A stretch of 64,000 nucleotides of DNA from Maricaulis sp048268525 (GTDB taxonomy: Bacteria > Pseudomonadota > Alphaproteobacteria > Caulobacterales > Maricaulaceae). The notes below the pieces were generated by a model that ran no database searches, was not told where the DNA came from, and saw only the letters and a program-made list of their open reading frames with translations. This document shows, piece after piece, positions 26,184-34,840 of this stretch; within the stretch, counting starts at the first letter, position 1; each line of letters starts with the position of its first letter. The translations under genes were made by a program, and so were the position numbers. The stretch is taken from positions 1 through 64,000 of the forward strand of contig NZ_JBLWVH010000010.1 in assembly GCF_048268525.1 (NCBI RefSeq). The letters run 5' to 3'.

Positions 26184-26533
26184 GTCGGCGTCGCCCTGTT
26201 GCGGGCTGTGTTGCCTTGTCGGCGTGGCCTTGTCGGCCGTCTTGGGATGGCGGATGAAATACATCCGGCGTCCGGTGCGTTTCGGCGCCGGTTTTCCGGC
26301 TGCAGAGCGAAACGCTGGCGTCCTCCCCGACCGGGCCCGTTGTGGTCCGGCGGCTCCCGGCAAAAAGCAGGGAGCGTCTTTTTAGGCCTTCCACGGTGAA
26401 ACGGGAAGCACGAAATTGCCTGGCGTGTTATTCTTGTTCCCGGACGGTGCTGCGGACCGTCCCTTTCCAAGTCCGGCGCAGATTCCTATCTGTGCTGATG
26501 AGTAGCGAAGTAATATTCGAGCACGTTTAAAAT
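26184..26533. other. 350-bp gap between the phasin terminator and clpS
   Basis: No convincing gene on either strand. Two short elements stand out. The bases around 26321-26340 nearly repeat the left side of the phasin terminator (CCTCCCCGACYGGGCCCG). A hairpin GCTCCC (26353-26358) / GGGAGC (26370-26375) is followed by GTCTTTTTA, which could terminate a short transcript. The clpS promoter must lie in the last ~150 bp, but I cannot place it. Confidence 0.5.
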
Positions 26534-26863
26534 ATGACCGAACGAAAACATGACGATACCGGCGTAGAAGAGGGCACAGGCCTCGCGACCAAGACCCGGC
26601 CAGCCACGAAGAAACCTTCGCTTTACCGTGTTTTGCTACTCAATGATGACTACACGCCCATGGAGTTCGTGGTCGAAGTTTTGGCCCGGATTTTCCGCAA
26701 GTCGCCCGAAGATGCAGCGCGAATCATGCTGCATGTTCATCAGAACGGTGTCGGGATGTGTGGCGTGTACACATATGAGGTTGCCGAAACAAAGGTAGCC
26801 CAGGTCATGGACGCCGCACGGCGGGCTCAACACCCGCTCCAGTGCACAATGGAAAAGGAATAG
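26534..26863 (+). CDS. clpS: ATP-dependent Clp protease adaptor ClpS
   Basis: 109 residues. ClpS binds N-degrons and delivers them to ClpA. The ~28-residue N-terminal extension is flexible; the core begins SLYRVLLLNDDYTPMEFVVEVLARIF, contains HVHQNGVGMCGVYTYEVAETKV, and ends AQHPLQCTMEKE. The Asp-Asp of LLNDDYTPMEF and the conserved Met form part of the N-degron pocket. The stop is followed one base later by the clpA start. Aat at 5816-6472 makes its substrates. Confidence 0.96.
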   Translation: MTERKHDDTGVEEGTGLATKTRPATKKPSLYRVLLLNDDYTPMEFVVEVLARIFRKSPEDAARIMLHVHQNGVGMCGVYTYEVAETKVAQVMDAARRAQHPLQCTMEKE

Positions 26864-26864
26864 A

Positions 26865-29177
26865 GTGGTGCCCTCATTCTCTTCAGACTTGGAAGACAGC
26901 CTGCACCGCGCTCTGGGCTACGCCAATGAGCGTGGGCATGAATTTGCCACCCTGGAGCATCTCCTTCTTGCTCTGGTGGACGATCAGGACGGCGCCGCCG
27001 TCATGAAGGCCTGCGATGTCGATCTCGATGAACTTCGCGCAACCCTGACCGAATACGTGGACAACGAGCTTTCCGAACTGGTCGTCGACGACGATGAGGA
27101 CGCCAAGCCGACAGCCGGCTTCCAGCGCGTCATCCAACGCGCCGTGATCCACGTCCAGAATGCCGGACGCGAAGAAGTGACCGGCGCCAATGTGCTGGTG
27201 GCCCTGTTCGCCGAGCGTGAGAGCCATGCGGCCTACTTCCTCGCCGAGCGCGACATGACCCGCTACGACGCGGTGAATTTCATCTCGCACGGGATCGGCC
27301 GCAAGCCGGGCGCGTCTGAAGAACGGGCCGTCCGCGGAACCGAACCGACCGAGGAGCCGCAGAAAGACGGTGATGCTTTGACCGCCTATACGGTCAATCT
27401 GAACGAGAAGGCCCGCAATGGCGGTGTCGACCCGTTGATCGGTCGCGATTCGGAAGTCGAGCGTTGCGTTCAGGTCCTGTGTCGCCGCCGCAAGAACAAT
27501 CCGCTTCTGGTTGGAGATCCGGGCGTTGGCAAGACCGCCATCGCCGAAGGGATCGCGCGCAAGATCGTCGAGAACCAGGTTCCCGATGTTCTCGAAGGCG
27601 CTACCATTTATTCGCTGGATATGGGGTCTCTGCTGGCCGGAACCCGCTATCGCGGTGATTTCGAAGAGCGGGTGAAGCAGGTGGTCAAGGAACTCGAGGA
27701 AAAGGACAATGCCGTCCTCTTCATCGACGAGATTCACACCGTCATCGGTGCCGGCGCCACTTCGGGCGGTGCCATGGATGCGTCCAATCTGCTCAAGCCG
27801 GCACTTCAGTCGGGCAATCTGCGCTGCATGGGGTCGACGACCTACAAGGAATATCGCCAGCATTTCGAAAAGGATCGCGCCCTGGTTCGCCGGTTCCAGA
27901 AGATCGATGTTGCCGAGCCGTCCGTGCCCGACGCCATCAAGATCCTGCAGGGACTGAAATCCTATTTCGAGGACTTCCATGATGTTCGCTTCACCAATGA
28001 CTCGCTGAAGTCGGCAGTCGAGCTGTCGGCCCGCTACATGGGCGACCGCAAACTGCCGGACAAGGCGATCGACGTGATCGATGAGGCGGGTGCCCAGATG
28101 CGCCTGCAGCCGGTGTCCAAACGCAAGAAGACAATCGGCGTGAAAGAGGTCGAGGGCATTGTTGCCACGATGGCCCGCATCCCGCCGAAATCGGTATCCA
28201 AGGATGACGAGCAGTCGCTGCGCAATCTGGAATCCGAACTGAAGCATGTTGTCTTCGGCCAGGATGATGCCATCGGCCAGTTGTCTACCGCGATCAAGCT
28301 GTCGCGTGCCGGTCTGCGTGAGCCGAACAAGCCGATCGGTTGCTATCTCTTCTCGGGCCCGACCGGTGTCGGCAAGACCGAGGTGACCAAGCAGTTGGCC
28401 GATACGCTGGGTGTCGAGCTGCAGCGTTTCGACATGTCGGAATACATGGAGCGTCATGCCGTCTCGCGTCTGATCGGCGCCCCTCCGGGCTATGTCGGTT
28501 TCGACCAGGGTGGCCTGCTCACCGACGGTATCGACCAGCATCCGCATTGTGTGCTGCTGCTGGACGAGATCGAGAAGGCCCATCCGGACCTGTTCAACAT
28601 TCTCCTGCAGGTGATGGATAATGGCACGCTGACGGATACCAACGGCAAGAAGGTCGATTTCCGCAATGTCATCCTGGTGATGACGACCAATGCGGGGGCC
28701 TCCGACGCGCAGAAGGAAGCCATCGGCTTTGGCCGCGGCAAGAAGACGGACGAGGCGGACAAGGCTGTTGAACGCCTGTTCACGCCGGAGTTCCGCAATC
28801 GTCTCGATGCGGTCATTCCGTTCGCACCGCTGTCGCCGGACTCCATTGGTCGCGTGGTCGAGAAGTTCGTCCTGCAACTGGAAGCGCAACTCATCGATCG
28901 TGGCGTGACCTTCGAACTGACACCGGACGCCACGGCCTGGCTGGCCGAGCGGGGCTATGACAGCCGTTTCGGTGCCCGTCCGCTGGCCCGGGTCATCCAG
29001 GAGCACATCAAGAAGCCCCTGGCCGATCAGATCCTCTTTGGTGAGCTCAAGAAGGGTGGGCTTGTGAAGGTTGATGTCGATGCGGCTGACAGTGAGCGCC
29101 TTGATTTCCACGTCACGCCCGGTGACCGCCTGCTGCCGCGCAACGCCAAGAAGAAAGACAAGAAGGAAGAGGTCTGA
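26865..29177 (+). CDS. clpA: ATP-dependent Clp protease ATP-binding subunit ClpA
   Basis: 770 residues; starts at GTG 26865, with a second GTG at 26868 equally possible, after AAGGAA. It has the Clp N-domain (LEDSLHRALGYANERGHEFATL), AAA1 with GDPGVGKTAI and the Walker B FIDEIHTVIGAG, AAA2 with GPTGVGKTEV and LLDEIEKAHPD, and a ClpP loop region before the C-terminus. It unfolds substrates for ClpP. The central region is short, with no ClpB-type M-domain, which separates it from the disaggregase. A Lys-rich tail ends the protein. Translation is coupled to clpS. Confidence 0.96.
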   Translation: MVPSFSSDLEDSLHRALGYANERGHEFATLEHLLLALVDDQDGAAVMKACDVDLDELRATLTEYVDNELSELVVDDDEDAKPTAGFQRVIQRAVIHVQNAGREEVTGANVLVALFAERESHAAYFLAERDMTRYDAVNFISHGIGRKPGASEERAVRGTEPTEEPQKDGDALTAYTVNLNEKARNGGVDPLIGRDSEVERCVQVLCRRRKNNPLLVGDPGVGKTAIAEGIARKIVENQVPDVLEGATIYSLDMGSLLAGTRYRGDFEERVKQVVKELEEKDNAVLFIDEIHTVIGAGATSGGAMDASNLLKPALQSGNLRCMGSTTYKEYRQHFEKDRALVRRFQKIDVAEPSVPDAIKILQGLKSYFEDFHDVRFTNDSLKSAVELSARYMGDRKLPDKAIDVIDEAGAQMRLQPVSKRKKTIGVKEVEGIVATMARIPPKSVSKDDEQSLRNLESELKHVVFGQDDAIGQLSTAIKLSRAGLREPNKPIGCYLFSGPTGVGKTEVTKQLADTLGVELQRFDMSEYMERHAVSRLIGAPPGYVGFDQGGLLTDGIDQHPHCVLLLDEIEKAHPDLFNILLQVMDNGTLTDTNGKKVDFRNVILVMTTNAGASDAQKEAIGFGRGKKTDEADKAVERLFTPEFRNRLDAVIPFAPLSPDSIGRVVEKFVLQLEAQLIDRGVTFELTPDATAWLAERGYDSRFGARPLARVIQEHIKKPLADQILFGELKKGGLVKVDVDAADSERLDFHVTPGDRLLPRNAKKKDKKEEV

Positions 29178-29200
29178 TCCTCACCTTGCTGTTCAACGAG

Positions 29201-29228
29201 AAACGGCGCCCTTCCGGGCGCCGTTTTT
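29201..29228 (+). terminator. Rho-independent terminator after clpA
   Basis: AAACGGCGCCC / GGGCGCCGTTT stem with a TTCC loop and a TTTTT end, 24 bp after the clpA stop; it may also serve the convergent AraC-type gene. Confidence 0.93.
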
Positions 29229-29251
29229 CGTTCCAGGTCCAAGTGAAGTGA

Positions 29252-30358
29252 TCAGCGCGCTGTCGGCTGTGCCAGGCCGGTTTGTGGGGTCGGCTGTCCA
29301 ACCATGCCGCTGCGGTAATCCCGCGGTGTCATACCGGTGCTCTCCTTGAACGCCCGGTTGAACGGACCGATCGAGGCGAATCCGCTTTCCAGCGCGATGG
29401 TGAGGATGCTGCCTGTGTCCTGCGGATGACCGCGCAACAATTCCTTTGCGTGATTGATCCGGTAGCGGTTGATGAAGCGATTGAAATTGCGCTCACCCAG
29501 TCCGGCGGTGATGGCGCGGCTGACCCGGTAGTCAGGTTCGCGCAATTGTCGGGCGAGGGAGGCAACCTTGATATCCGGATCCAGATAAAGGGCGTCGGAT
29601 TCCACGCGCGTTCGGATCCATTTCCCCAATTCCCTATCGGCGCGCCGGTCCGTTTCCGACGACGCCACCGGCGACTGGCCGGGCACCTGGAGCGGATGCC
29701 GACCGCGCCAGATCACGCCAAATCCGGCGATCAGGAAAAGGGTCGCGGCACAGCCCGCTTGCAATAGCGCCATCAGACCTGGGTCGAAACGGGTTGAGTC
29801 GCCGTGATCCAGCAACATCACGCAAATCCCGACACCGATCCCGAAACTGCCAAGGTAGGCGACGCGCAGACGACGTTCCGCGACCGGGGCCGATTGCGAC
29901 CAGCCACGCAGGCCCTCCCAAAATGCCAGAACCAGTACTGTGGAGGACAACATGGCCTGGAATCCGTATGCCGCTGCCGTAATCGCCTCCAAGCCCGCCG
30001 CACCAAAGATTTGCGCCGCTGAGACGGCATTCAGGAACTGGACCAGTATCGCGGGCAGGAAGATGCCGCTGACCACCAAGGCTTGCGGCCAACCAAGTCC
30101 GACATCGGTGCGGAACAGGCCGCGGGCGACCAGCCAGAGACAGCTGCAGCTGGCACATCCGGCGATGACAAGGAGAGGGGTGATCGCTGCGGGCGTGGAT
30201 CCGAAAACATCCCGGATCATGACCGATGCCAGACCGCAGCAGAACATAGCCCAGACAATTTGCAATCCGCTGCGTTGCCGACGGGAGACCACGATCAGGA
30301 TGGAGGCGATCGCCGCGATGCAAATGGCAAATTTGATGGCGTTGGCGACTTCGAGCAT
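29252..30358 (-). CDS. AraC-family regulator with multi-pass membrane N-terminus
   Basis: 368 residues from ATG 30358 (MLEVANAIKF), with AAGGAC 8 bp before it. The frame stays open further upstream but would enter the divergent DUF2306 gene. The first ~230 residues contain about seven hydrophobic helices. After a short polar linker comes an AraC-type HTH domain (LGKWIRTRVESDALYLDP...GSILTIALESGFASIGPFNRAFKESTGMTPRDYR, quoted in part) with both helix-turn-helix units. This places the sensor in the inner membrane with a cytoplasmic DNA-binding domain. It is divergent from the DUF2306 gene, its likely target. Confidence 0.88.
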   Translation of the reverse strand: MLEVANAIKFAICIAAIASILIVVSRRQRSGLQIVWAMFCCGLASVMIRDVFGSTPAAITPLLVIAGCASCSCLWLVARGLFRTDVGLGWPQALVVSGIFLPAILVQFLNAVSAAQIFGAAGLEAITAAAYGFQAMLSSTVLVLAFWEGLRGWSQSAPVAERRLRVAYLGSFGIGVGICVMLLDHGDSTRFDPGLMALLQAGCAATLFLIAGFGVIWRGRHPLQVPGQSPVASSETDRRADRELGKWIRTRVESDALYLDPDIKVASLARQLREPDYRVSRAITAGLGERNFNRFINRYRINHAKELLRGHPQDTGSILTIALESGFASIGPFNRAFKESTGMTPRDYRSGMVGQPTPQTGLAQPTAR

Positions 30359-30459
30359 TGGCAGCGCGTCCTTGTCTTCTCGCGCCCCCGAGCGCAGCCC
30401 AAGGTGTCGCACATTCCGGGCCAGGATCAAGCTTTTCACGGGTGAGGGCATAAAAACTG

Positions 30460-30477
30460 GCCGATTTCCAAATCGGC
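30460..30477. promoter_or_regulatory. Perfect palindrome between araC-type and DUF2306 genes
   Basis: GCCGATTT-CC-AAATCGGC is an 8-bp inverted repeat in the 201-bp divergent intergenic region, 82 bp before the DUF2306 start. It is a candidate operator; AraC proteins usually prefer direct repeats, so another regulator or a hairpin is possible. Confidence 0.45.
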
Positions 30478-30559
30478 AAGACGGCTGGCGTTCGAGCGTA
30501 TTGGTTAGGGGCATGGCCTTGAGTGGCCGTCTTTTTCGAATGATTCCAAGGGTTAGATC

Positions 30560-31384
30560 ATGTCCGACACCATTGCCGCTCCACCCCGGCGTCAACGTTT
30601 CACTCCGCAAACCCTGTTGGCCGGCAGCGGCGTACTCTGGTTCTCGATCGCCGCAGCCGGACAATGGTTGTTCGCTTACTACATCATCGGCGCCTACGTC
30701 CCGCGCACCGCGTCGGGCGAGTTCGAGCGCTGGAACGAGACCGGCCTGATTGAGGGCTATGCCCAGGGCGATCTGATCGGCAATCTCGGCTTTATCTCTC
30801 ACGTCTTGCTGGCGGCTTTCGTCAGTGTGGCGGGCGTGATGCAGCTCCTGCCAATCATCCGGCGGCGCTTCCCGACATTCCACCGCTGGAACGGACGCGC
30901 CTATATGTCCGTTGCCGCTTTTCTGGCGGTCGGCGGCATCCTGCTGGTCTGGGTGCGTGGGACGCGCATGAACGATCTCGCCGCGATGGGGACCACGATT
31001 GACGGTCTGTTGATCCTGGTGACTGCCGGTTTCACGCTGCGCCATGCAATCGCGCGGCGGATCGACCAGCATCGCCGCTGGGCCATGCGCCTGTTCGTCG
31101 TCGTTAATGGCGTGTGGTTTGTCCGGGTCGGCTATATGGCCTGGGCGATCGCCAGTGGCGGGGCCGGCATGAGCCGAAGCTTGAATGGACCGGCCGACAT
31201 CGCGATGCCCTACGCCGCCTTCCTGGTTCCGCTCGTTCTGCTCGAACTCTACATGCGGGCCCGAGACAGTCGGTCGTCCGGTTTCAAGCTGGCGGTGACT
31301 GTCGCCATCCTGCTTGGCGCGGGCGTCACTGCGCTTGGCCTGTTCGGAGCCTGGATGATGATGTGGTCACCGAATATCGGTTAA
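30560..31384 (+). CDS. DUF2306 membrane protein
   Basis: 274 residues with about seven hydrophobic segments. DUF2306 features are the HVLLAAFVSVAGVMQLLP segment, FHRWNGRAYM after TM3, and the charged RRIDQHRRWAMRLF stretch. Conserved His residues in these loops hint at heme or metal binding, but the family's function is not known. It is divergent from the membrane AraC regulator and convergent, with a 4-bp overlap, with the small XRE regulator. Confidence 0.87.
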   Translation: MSDTIAAPPRRQRFTPQTLLAGSGVLWFSIAAAGQWLFAYYIIGAYVPRTASGEFERWNETGLIEGYAQGDLIGNLGFISHVLLAAFVSVAGVMQLLPIIRRRFPTFHRWNGRAYMSVAAFLAVGGILLVWVRGTRMNDLAAMGTTIDGLLILVTAGFTLRHAIARRIDQHRRWAMRLFVVVNGVWFVRVGYMAWAIASGGAGMSRSLNGPADIAMPYAAFLVPLVLLELYMRARDSRSSGFKLAVTVAILLGAGVTALGLFGAWMMMWSPNIG

Positions 31385-31821
31385 CGTCGCAGGCGATTGA
31401 TGTCGCCCGGCCCATGGACCGGGTGGCGTCGATTTTCTGTGCGAAGCAGCTGGATCGCTAGATGTATCAGCAGGGCGGCTGCTCCCAACAAGCTTATCCC
31501 GGCGGCGATGCGGCTGTCGGCGTCAAACCGGGAAACCAATGCCGCGACGAGGAGTGCATAGGCGACGTAGCCGACGCCGTGCCAACCCAATTCCCTCCAA
31601 CCCGACCGGCGCCAACTCGTCCGGGTTGGCTGGGGGGTGGCGAGATGGCGCTCAATCGCGTCAGGCGTCATATCGAAGCTGGATGCCAGCGCCTTGAGGG
31701 CCTCCAACCCAGGTTTTCGGCCGCCTTCGATCCGCTGGATCGTACGTTCGCTCAGGTCGCATATCTGCGCCAATTCGGATTGGGACCACCCGCGTGAGAG
31801 TCGAAGTGTCTTGAGGCTCAT
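31381..31821 (-). CDS. XRE-family transcriptional regulator with C-terminal membrane segments
   Basis: 146 residues from ATG 31821. The N-terminal helix-turn-helix is canonical (LRLSRGWSQSELAQICDLSERTIQRIEGG, quoted in part), followed by a linker with a Trp-rich segment (SWRRSGWRELGWHG) and two hydrophobic helices (VGYVAYALLVAALVS and IAAGISLLGAAALLIHLAI). It is therefore likely anchored in the inner membrane. Its targets are unknown; recQ starts 168 bp away on the other strand. Confidence 0.85.
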   Translation of the reverse strand: MSLKTLRLSRGWSQSELAQICDLSERTIQRIEGGRKPGLEALKALASSFDMTPDAIERHLATPQPTRTSWRRSGWRELGWHGVGYVAYALLVAALVSRFDADSRIAAGISLLGAAALLIHLAIQLLRTENRRHPVHGPGDINRLRR

Positions 31822-31989
31822 TTCGTAATCCGGTCCTGAATTCGTGGGGTGATAATACCGCAGTTGGTCGGCCTGGACCACGACAGGAAGGCGACACCAC
31901 CGGCCAGGCGGCATGATTTCGTGTATCCGGCGGATTGAAGCGGGCGGTGAAGTCACGCAGAACAGGGGGCTCGCGACCGGACCGACCTC

Positions 31990-33792
31990 ATGCCCCAAAC
32001 CACGCCCGATGACATTCTCCGCGCGACGTTCGGTTTCCCTGGCTTCCGACCCGGGCAATCGGACATTGTCGACCTCATTCTCGCCGGTCGCCCGACGTTG
32101 TGCGTAATGCCGACCGGGGCCGGTAAATCGATCTGTTACCAGCTTCCGGCGTTGATCCTGGACGGCATGACGATAGTGATCTCGCCGCTGACAGCCCTGA
32201 TGGATGACCAGGTCGCCGCGCTACAGGCCAATGGTGTCGCGGCCGCTGCGATCCATTCCGGCCGTGATCGCGTCGACAATGTCGAGACCTGGCGGCAGGT
32301 ACAGGCCGGCGATGTGAAACTGCTCTACCTGTCTCCGGAACGCCTCATGACGCCTCGCATGCTGGCAGCGCTGGACGCGCTGGACCCGGCCATGTTCGTC
32401 GTCGATGAAGCGCACTGTATTTCCAAATGGGGCGCGAGTTTCCGGCCGGAATATGAAGACCTGGCCCAGTTGCGCGCGCGCTTCCCGTCAGCCCGGCTGG
32501 CGGCTTTTACCGCAACCGCCGACGAAGCGACGCGCCGGGACATAGCTGGCAAGTTGTTTGGGGAGGGCGGCGAGATCGTGGTTCACGGTTTTGACCGTCC
32601 AAACCTCACACTCGGGGTCGCAGCCAAGGCATCCTGGAAATCCCAGCTCCTGGAGTTTCTCGACGGTCGGCGGTCTGAGTCCGGCATCGTCTATTGCCTG
32701 TCGCGCAAGTCGACCGAGGAGGTCGCCGGCCTGCTGCGCGAGGAAGGGCTCAACGCCCTGCCGTATCATGCCGGCCTGTCCCCGGAGACCCGGCGCGAGA
32801 ACCAGGAGCGCTTCATGGCCGAGGAAGCGGTGGTGATGGTGGCGACAATCGCGTTCGGCATGGGAATCGACAAGCCGGACATCCGCTATGTTTTCCATCT
32901 CCACATGCCCGGTTCGATGGAGGCCTACTACCAGGAAATCGGCCGTGCGGGTCGCGATGGCCAGCCCGCCGAGACGATGATGCTGTTCGGTTTGGCGGAC
33001 GCCCGCATGCGGCGCCAGTTCATCGACCAGGATGGCGAGGACGGCGAACACATCCGCCGCGAACACAAACGACTCGACAGCCTGCTGGCCTATTGTGAGG
33101 CGACCCGCTGTCGCCGTCTCTCTCTGTTGGCCTATTTTGGCGAGAGCGGTGGGCAGGCCTGCGGGAACTGTGACCTCTGTCTCGATCCGCCGGTCCTGGT
33201 TGATGGCAGTCTGGACGCGCAAAAGCTGTTCTCGGCGATCCTCAGGACGGGTCAGATGTTTGGGGCCGCTCACGTCATTGATGTTCTGCGTGGTGCCGAC
33301 ACCGAAAAGATCCGGGCAAGAGGTCATGACAATCTGCCCACGCATGGCGTGGGCGCTGACCGGCCCAAACATTTCTGGCAGGGACTGATCCGGCAGAGCG
33401 TGGCGGCTGGACTGATAGAGATTGATATCCAGGGGTTCGGGGCGCTCAAGCTCACGAATGACGCTCGCGCGGTGCTGAAGGGCGAGCAGACATTCCAGAT
33501 CCGGGAGATCAGCACGAAGCCAGCCAAGCCGCAGCGCAAGCCGAGAGCGTCTGGCGTGGATCCGTCGACAGTGGATGCCACGCTGCTTGCCGCACTCAAG
33601 GCGAGGCGACGTGAGCTCGCGGCGGAGCGCAATGTGCCAGCCTATGTGGTTTTTTCCGATGCGACCCTGATCGACATGGCTCAGCTCCGCCCAACCAGTC
33701 TCGAGCTTATGGCGTCGGTCAATGGCGTCGGGCCGAAGAAACTCGAGACCTTCGGGCAGATATTCCTCGATGTTCTGGGCGAGCATGCCTGA
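31990..33792 (+). CDS. recQ: ATP-dependent DNA helicase RecQ
   Basis: 600 residues, a 3'-5' helicase for recombination and fork repair. Motifs: Walker A MPTGAGKSICYQ, motif II VVDEAHCISKWG (DEAH), ATADEATRRD, motif VI YQEIGRAGRDGQ, the RecQ zinc site (C...CGNCDLC), a winged-helix RQC domain (about 400-500), and an HRDC domain at the end (LELMASVNGVGPKKLE). Length fits bacterial RecQ. It appears monocistronic; ATG 31990 has no obvious Shine-Dalgarno. Confidence 0.96.
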   Translation: MPQTTPDDILRATFGFPGFRPGQSDIVDLILAGRPTLCVMPTGAGKSICYQLPALILDGMTIVISPLTALMDDQVAALQANGVAAAAIHSGRDRVDNVETWRQVQAGDVKLLYLSPERLMTPRMLAALDALDPAMFVVDEAHCISKWGASFRPEYEDLAQLRARFPSARLAAFTATADEATRRDIAGKLFGEGGEIVVHGFDRPNLTLGVAAKASWKSQLLEFLDGRRSESGIVYCLSRKSTEEVAGLLREEGLNALPYHAGLSPETRRENQERFMAEEAVVMVATIAFGMGIDKPDIRYVFHLHMPGSMEAYYQEIGRAGRDGQPAETMMLFGLADARMRRQFIDQDGEDGEHIRREHKRLDSLLAYCEATRCRRLSLLAYFGESGGQACGNCDLCLDPPVLVDGSLDAQKLFSAILRTGQMFGAAHVIDVLRGADTEKIRARGHDNLPTHGVGADRPKHFWQGLIRQSVAAGLIEIDIQGFGALKLTNDARAVLKGEQTFQIREISTKPAKPQRKPRASGVDPSTVDATLLAALKARRRELAAERNVPAYVVFSDATLIDMAQLRPTSLELMASVNGVGPKKLETFGQIFLDVLGEHA

Positions 33793-33879
33793 CAGATCCA
33801 GGTCTGTTCCAGATGGGTGACTCCCGACAAAAATCATGGAGAGATATCGGCGCGCGCCAGACCGGTGTCAGAGGTGTTG

Positions 33880-34293
33880 ATGAACAATCGCGATACGCCA
33901 TTTTACGTCCTGATCGGGCTGCTCTCGGTTCAGGTAGCCTATGGACTCTACTGGGCAGGATACGACGTTTCGGCGCGTCTCGGCCTGTGGGACAGTCCGG
34001 AACTGGCGATTGCCTTTGTTCAGAGCCTGACCTTGTTGCAGGAAGTCTTTTTCTTCTCGCATGTGGTCATGAATTGCGTGGCGCTGGCCTTGACGCTCGC
34101 CGGTCGGCACTGGGCCTTGCCGGTCTTTGTCGTTTCATTTGTGTTCGACCGGGCGGACTGGGTGATCATGGGCGGCAATAATGTGTTTTCGATCCTGGTC
34201 GACGTGGATACTTGGGCCCTGTTCTCCTTCACGCTGCAGGGCGCGATCATTGCCCTGCTGGTATATTTGCGTTTCGAGGGACGGCTGCGCTGA
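33880..34293 (+). CDS. Small membrane protein of unknown function
   Basis: 137 residues from ATG 33880 (MNNRDTPFYVLIG), preceded by GAGG. Four hydrophobic helices are evident: FYVLIGLLSVQVAYGLYW, EVFFFSHVVMNCVALALTLA, WALPVFVVSFVF, and ALFSFTLQGAIIALLVYL. A loop contains DRADWVIMGGNN. I recognise no family. It lies between recQ and the convergent HIT gene. Confidence 0.7.
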   Translation: MNNRDTPFYVLIGLLSVQVAYGLYWAGYDVSARLGLWDSPELAIAFVQSLTLLQEVFFFSHVVMNCVALALTLAGRHWALPVFVVSFVFDRADWVIMGGNNVFSILVDVDTWALFSFTLQGAIIALLVYLRFEGRLR

Positions 34294-34302
34294 GCCGGGC
34301 TG

Positions 34303-34740
34303 TCAGGGCTGCGTGATCGCCGCGGCGATCCGCTTGGCCTGATCCTCGAGAACCGCCATGTCCGCCTGTCCGGTGCCATGGGCTCCCAACTCGACACCAT
34401 CATGTCGCGGAATAATGTGGAAATGAACGTGGAAGACGGTCTGACCTGCTGGTGCGCCATTGAACTGGGTCAGGATAATTCCGTCAGGCGCCAGCGCTGA
34501 TTTGACGGCATTGGCGATGCGTTTAACCCGCACGATGGCCGCCTGCAGGGCACCGTCGGTCATTTCCAACGCATTGCGGGCCGCCTCACGCGGAACAACC
34601 AGCACATGGCCGGGCGCTTGCGGGAATATGTCCATGAAAGCGAGAACATGTGCGTCCTCATAGACCTTCACGCAGGGCAGCTCCCCGCGCAGGATCTTGG
34701 CAAAGATATTGTCCGGGTCATAGTGGCCGTCGAGGCTCAT
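34303..34740 (-). CDS. HIT family protein
   Basis: 145 residues. The histidine triad is HVHFHIIP, preceded by QFNGAPAGQTVF, and the N-terminal half has FAKILRGELPCVKVYED and PGHVLVVPREAARN. Bacterial HIT proteins hydrolyse nucleoside phosphoramidates or dinucleotide polyphosphates. It is close to the usual ~140-residue length, and single-gene with a 100-bp gap to the COG3146 gene. Confidence 0.93.
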   Translation of the reverse strand: MSLDGHYDPDNIFAKILRGELPCVKVYEDAHVLAFMDIFPQAPGHVLVVPREAARNALEMTDGALQAAIVRVKRIANAVKSALAPDGIILTQFNGAPAGQTVFHVHFHIIPRHDGVELGAHGTGQADMAVLEDQAKRIAAAITQP

Positions 34741-34840
34741 GAGGTCGCTCCGCTGCTGGCAGTGTCGGAAACTGGGTAGCGCGATCCCGGTGAGTGCGTC
34801 CAGCTTGCAGCCATGGTTGGCGAGGGCTGTGTCAGCGGGA

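Noticed and set aside
26883..29111. 742-codon open frame antisense to clpA
   Set aside because: It mirrors the codon bias of clpA in a GC-rich genome; it encodes no recognisable domain, and clpA is certain.
30359..31072. N-terminal extension of the AraC-type gene to 606 residues
   Set aside because: It would overlap the DUF2306 gene almost entirely and is Arg/Gln/Pro-rich without structure; ATG 30358 has a proper ribosome-binding site.
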